DNA of 64,000 bases, from NCBI GenBank assembly GCA_049889215.1, contig JBMHDV010000020.1, forward strand, positions 62,001 to 126,000, in the 5' to 3' direction. The notes beneath the pieces are model-generated. The model saw nothing but the letters and a program-made list of their open reading frames with translations. It was not told the DNA's origin and searched no databases. The position numbers and the translations under genes were made by a program. Source of the stretch: UBA817 sp049889215. GTDB lineage: Bacteria; Margulisbacteria; Marinamargulisbacteria; UBA817. Below, one piece after another: positions 61,011 through 64,000 of this stretch (position 1 is the stretch's first letter; each line of letters opens with the position of its first letter).

Positions 61011-64000
61011 ATGGGAATAAATAATTATATGCAGCATATTGTTAACGCTATACGTCTCAGACTGAGGTCTGTTTGTATTGTACTTTTTTTATTTTTTGGA
61101 CCATCAATGATCATGGCATCTGGAATCCCAACGATTGATAATTTTGAAATTAATAATATTCAAGAAAGCAATCAAAATGGAGTAAGTATTAACAAAAGCA
61201 AATTCATTACGTCTTCCCTTGAGGCATTAAATCCAACAAAAATTAAAATCATAGCAGTGCCTCTGAAAGGAGTTTTAAAAAAAGGAAATACGATCTTAGA
61301 AAAAGATCAATTTGTTAACGTTGATGAACTTGATTCTATATCCTACACACACAAAAAAAATATTTTTGGGAAAGACATATTTAAATGGGAGCTGCATACG
61401 GCAGACAACCAATCTAACGTTGTCACCGTTGATTTAAATATCACCGCTGAAACCAATAACATCGTCTTTAAAGGATCACTTCCAACGAATGCAAAAGAGG
61501 ATTCCCCATATGAATATCAACCACAAATTACTGATAAAGACATACCGGAATATACCGTCGACATTACAGAATCATTAGATAACGGGGCAAGATCTTTAAG
61601 CATCCAAATTAGGGATGAGAATCTAGCTGACATCGAAACGATTGCAATTGATCCCTTTACAACTCAAGTCAATGTAACGAAGAACATTACCTATCACTTT
61701 ATATACCATGGATCTAACGAATTCAAATTATACCAAAACAATGATGTTATTCATGAATTTAACAGCGAAAATCCTGATTATCGCTTAACACTTCATAATC
61801 ATGATCCAATAGGAACAAGCCTTTACCAAGTATCTGACGGAACACAATCAGTAAATTTAAATATCACAGCAAACAACTTATACACTTATTCATTAATTGG
61901 AAAACCAGCGTGGTTGACGTTAAATACAGCAACAGGTGCACTGACTGGCACACCAACTCAAGCCAACGTAAATACATATACAGATTTGCAATATACTGTT
62001 CAAAAAACAGCTAGTAATAGAACCTCCACAGATGCGTTTGATATTACCGTTATTAACACCAACGATAGGCCAATCGCCAATGCAGTTTCAAGAACGCAAG
62101 TCGATGAAGGAAATTCCATTAACATCACACTATCTGGACAAGATGACGATGGCGATAGTTTAAGTTTTCAACTATTATCCCCTCCAAATAATCTCGATGG
62201 TCGAACAAACATTGTTGGAAATTTACTTACTTACACTCATAATGGTGATGAAAACACCGGGCTAGTTCAGCTACAGTATCAGGCCAGTGACGGTGAATTA
62301 ATCAGTGATCCTGCAACAATAGAAATCAATGTAAATAGTGTCAATGACGCCCCTATATTTAATGATATGCACGTATTAGTAAATTTAAATGATAATAAAA
62401 ACATTACTCTAACAGCAACAGACGCAGATTCAGCCAATTTAACATATGCAATCGTACAAAATACAACCTTAAATAATGCAAGTGCATCCCTTCAAAATAA
62501 TATTCTTACCTACAATGCCCCAAGCACATTACCAGGAGAATCATATACAGATCAAATAATTGTAAGTGCAAGTGATAACGCTGAAACAACATCAGCCACC
62601 ATAAATATCTATTTTTATCACCAAAATGAACACCCCCAACAACCATTAAATATCCCAAATATTCAAACACGAATGGGAACAAATACTTCTGCTGGAACAA
62701 TTCTATGGGACCTAAATAATCAACATGGGTTTAGAGACGTTGTTACCAATGCTGCAATTCGATATACGAAACTATCAAATGATAAGTTTATTGTGGAGGA
62801 ATCTACCGGCTACCTTAAAGTTGCAGATAATGCCGTATTTAACTCTAATCAAAATGAGACAATACAAGTATCTGCAGTCGCACAATTAAATAATTTAAGC
62901 TTTATCGCTGTGACATTTACAGTAACCGTTGATATTATTCCTAGCTTAAACCTTGATGATGGATCAAACAACGGAATCCCAGATCAAATCGATAGCATTA
63001 ATACCGGGGAATTAATTTTAGATAATGATTTTAATTTTGATGAAAGTTTTGCAGATTTTCGAAAAGAAAACGTCACCATTGAAGTTGACTCTGGCAATGA
63101 TGTAACCATTAATAATGCAAAATTAAAATTAAAGAAAATGATCATTGGGGGTCGTGAAAAATCAACACTCAAAATGAACAATGAAGGAACCCTAGATATT
63201 GCAACAGACATGATTCTGGGCTCTGAAATTGGCGATAAAGCAGAAATGACTTTGAACCATAAAGATGCCATATTTAAACTTGGCGATGACTTTATCATTG
63301 GAGAAGAAGGCACTGCCACGTTCAATATTAGCAACGGTGAAGCCCAAATTAATGGGGCATTAACACTTGGAAAAAACAACCAATCAGAAGGCGCCATGCT
63401 CATTGAAAATAATGCAAAGATAACCATAGAAACCGATTTTATTATTGGGCAGAATGGAAAAGCAACAGTCACATACACAGGCGGAGAAGTAACAATTAAA
63501 CGGAATATTGATGTAAGTCAATCAAACGAAAGTAAATTCAAAATGTCTGGCGGTCGGTTAACCACCAACGAGATCATTACAGCTAGGGATGCATTTGAAT
63601 TCACAGGTGGAGAATTGTCAACGAAAAAAATTACAGGAACGTTCACAAATTCTGGCGGAACCATGTTGGTTGGCCAAGCAAGTTCAAATAACCAAGGAGT
63701 CAGCGCTCAATCAGGATTTCAAGTCATGAGTATAGATGACATTGATAACCATTTAAAAATTATTGGTGATTATATACAGCTACATGGGGAACAAGTCGTA
63801 TCAAATTTATCAATGACCATTGTCAGTGAGTCAGAGTCAGAAAATGGTCAATTAAATGTAACAGGAAAAGCTGTTTTTGATGGACAATTAACCATCACAA
63901 AGTCAGAAAATATGGTCTTTAAATTAGATCAAGCGTTTCAAATTGTTAAAGCGAATAGTATCGAAGGATCTTTTTCTTCAATGTCCTTACCTGAATTATC
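61011..64000 (+). CDS. Large secreted surface protein with Ig/cadherin-like and beta-helix repeats (truncated by window end)
   Basis: The frame is open from ATG 61011 to the last base (996 residues, C-terminus outside). The N-terminus has a signal peptide (VCIVLFLFFGPSMIMA, about 22-37). Residues ~271-350 are a He_PIG-type Ig domain (WLTLNTATGALTGTPT), ~352-447 a cadherin/tandem-95-like domain (DEGNSINITLSGQDDDGD to SVNDAP), followed by a degenerate third. Residues 649-661 (DDGSNNGIPDQID) resemble a calcium-binding thrombospondin-3 motif. From ~660 on, ~30-residue repeats of the G-x-A-T-x-x-I-S-x-G type build a beta-helix like those in autotransporter-like proteins. The last visible part (VTGKAVFDGQLTI, FQIVKANSIEGSFSSMSLPEL) resembles the domain that in planctomycetal proteins precedes a surface anchor. 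ATG 61029 is an alternative start. Confidence 0.85.
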   Translation, partial: MGINNYMQHIVNAIRLRLRSVCIVLFLFFGPSMIMASGIPTIDNFEINNIQESNQNGVSINKSKFITSSLEALNPTKIKIIAVPLKGVLKKGNTILEKDQFVNVDELDSISYTHKKNIFGKDIFKWELHTADNQSNVVTVDLNITAETNNIVFKGSLPTNAKEDSPYEYQPQITDKDIPEYTVDITESLDNGARSLSIQIRDENLADIETIAIDPFTTQVNVTKNITYHFIYHGSNEFKLYQNNDVIHEFNSENPDYRLTLHNHDPIGTSLYQVSDGTQSVNLNITANNLYTYSLIGKPAWLTLNTATGALTGTPTQANVNTYTDLQYTVQKTASNRTSTDAFDITVINTNDRPIANAVSRTQVDEGNSINITLSGQDDDGDSLSFQLLSPPNNLDGRTNIVGNLLTYTHNGDENTGLVQLQYQASDGELISDPATIEINVNSVNDAPIFNDMHVLVNLNDNKNITLTATDADSANLTYAIVQNTTLNNASASLQNNILTYNAPSTLPGESYTDQIIVSASDNAETTSATINIYFYHQNEHPQQPLNIPNIQTRMGTNTSAGTILWDLNNQHGFRDVVTNAAIRYTKLSNDKFIVEESTGYLKVADNAVFNSNQNETIQVSAVAQLNNLSFIAVTFTVTVDIIPSLNLDDGSNNGIPDQIDSINTGELILDNDFNFDESFADFRKENVTIEVDSGNDVTINNAKLKLKKMIIGGREKSTLKMNNEGTLDIATDMILGSEIGDKAEMTLNHKDAIFKLGDDFIIGEEGTATFNISNGEAQINGALTLGKNNQSEGAMLIENNAKITIETDFIIGQNGKATVTYTGGEVTIKRNIDVSQSNESKFKMSGGRLTTNEIITARDAFEFTGGELSTKKITGTFTNSGGTMLVGQASSNNQGVSAQSGFQVMSIDDIDNHLKIIGDYIQLHGEQVVSNLSMTIVSESESENGQLNVTGKAVFDGQLTITKSENMVFKLDQAFQIVKANSIEGSFSSMSLPEL

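Noticed and set aside
62984..63478. 164-codon minus-strand ORF inside the surface-protein gene
   Set aside because: It is antisense to a repeat-rich coding frame that stays open for 996 codons; its Ser/Pro/Phe composition is typical of a shadow frame.
1..64000. CRISPR arrays, insertion sequences, rRNA genes, prophage
   Set aside because: No regular direct repeats with spacers, no transposase or integrase motifs and no rRNA sequence were seen on either strand.

Overview
This window is a compact, AT-rich bacterial chromosome segment using the standard code (TGA is a stop, for example in rplC, rph and serA). About 75 genes are packed with 1-4 nt overlaps of the TAATG/ATGA type. There is one tRNA gene, and I see no insertion sequence, CRISPR array or rRNA. 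No gene-free stretch exceeds 300 nt; the longest gaps are 43371-43535 (165 nt, AT-rich, nothing recognised), 38086-38236 and 53757-53927 (both divergent promoter regions).

Organism (inference): probably a Gram-negative-type lineage near Cyanobacteria, such as Margulisbacteria or Melainabacteria. The tail of the ribosomal cluster (rpoA-rplQ-truA-rplM-rpsI) and the absence of rpmD and rpsD from their usual places are cyanobacteria-like. However, rpoC is one unsplit gene, unlike true Cyanobacteria, and a hook/rod-type flagellar gene is present. L27 begins directly at MAHKKG, without the cleaved leader of Firmicutes. The phylum cannot be proven from this window.

Layout. (1) 1-5093 (+): a tightly overlapping cluster of unrecognised, helix-rich, Gln/Lys-rich proteins around one flagellar hook/basal-body protein. 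(2) 5090-38085 (-): a fused rif-str-S10-spc-alpha super-cluster, in transcription order tRNA-Trp, secE, nusG, rplKAJL, rpoBC, rpsLG, fusA, tuf, rpsJ to rplO, secY, adk, map, rpmJ, rpsMK, rpoA, rplQ, truA, rplM, rpsI, then serA and a divergent kinase-fold (SelO-like) protein. (3) 38237-40652 (+): rplU, rpmA, obgE, proB. (4) 40649-43370 (-): JAMM peptidase, CxxCC metal-binding protein, rph, a coiled-coil protein, coaD. (5) 43536-53756 (-): leuC, leuD, eno, ftsB (apparently frameshifted), an S1 protein, a PQQ-propeller protein, a PASTA pseudokinase, ribD, recG, rsmD. (6) 53928-64000 (+): a Lon-type protease with a non-Lon N-terminal half, hisH-uvrA, a small secreted protein and the first 996 residues of a large surface protein.

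How it fits together: the centre is the growth machinery (transcription, translation, secretion), apparently driven from a promoter before tRNA-Trp with a second strong promoter before rpsL. The flanks hold amino-acid synthesis (serA, proB, leuCD, hisH), DNA repair (uvrA, recG), division (ftsB) and envelope functions. The most notable items are the ftsB homopolymer frameshift, divergent leuC/lon promoters that appear to share one palindromic -35 box, candidate leaderless genes, the unusual Lon, and two kinase-fold proteins with altered catalytic residues.
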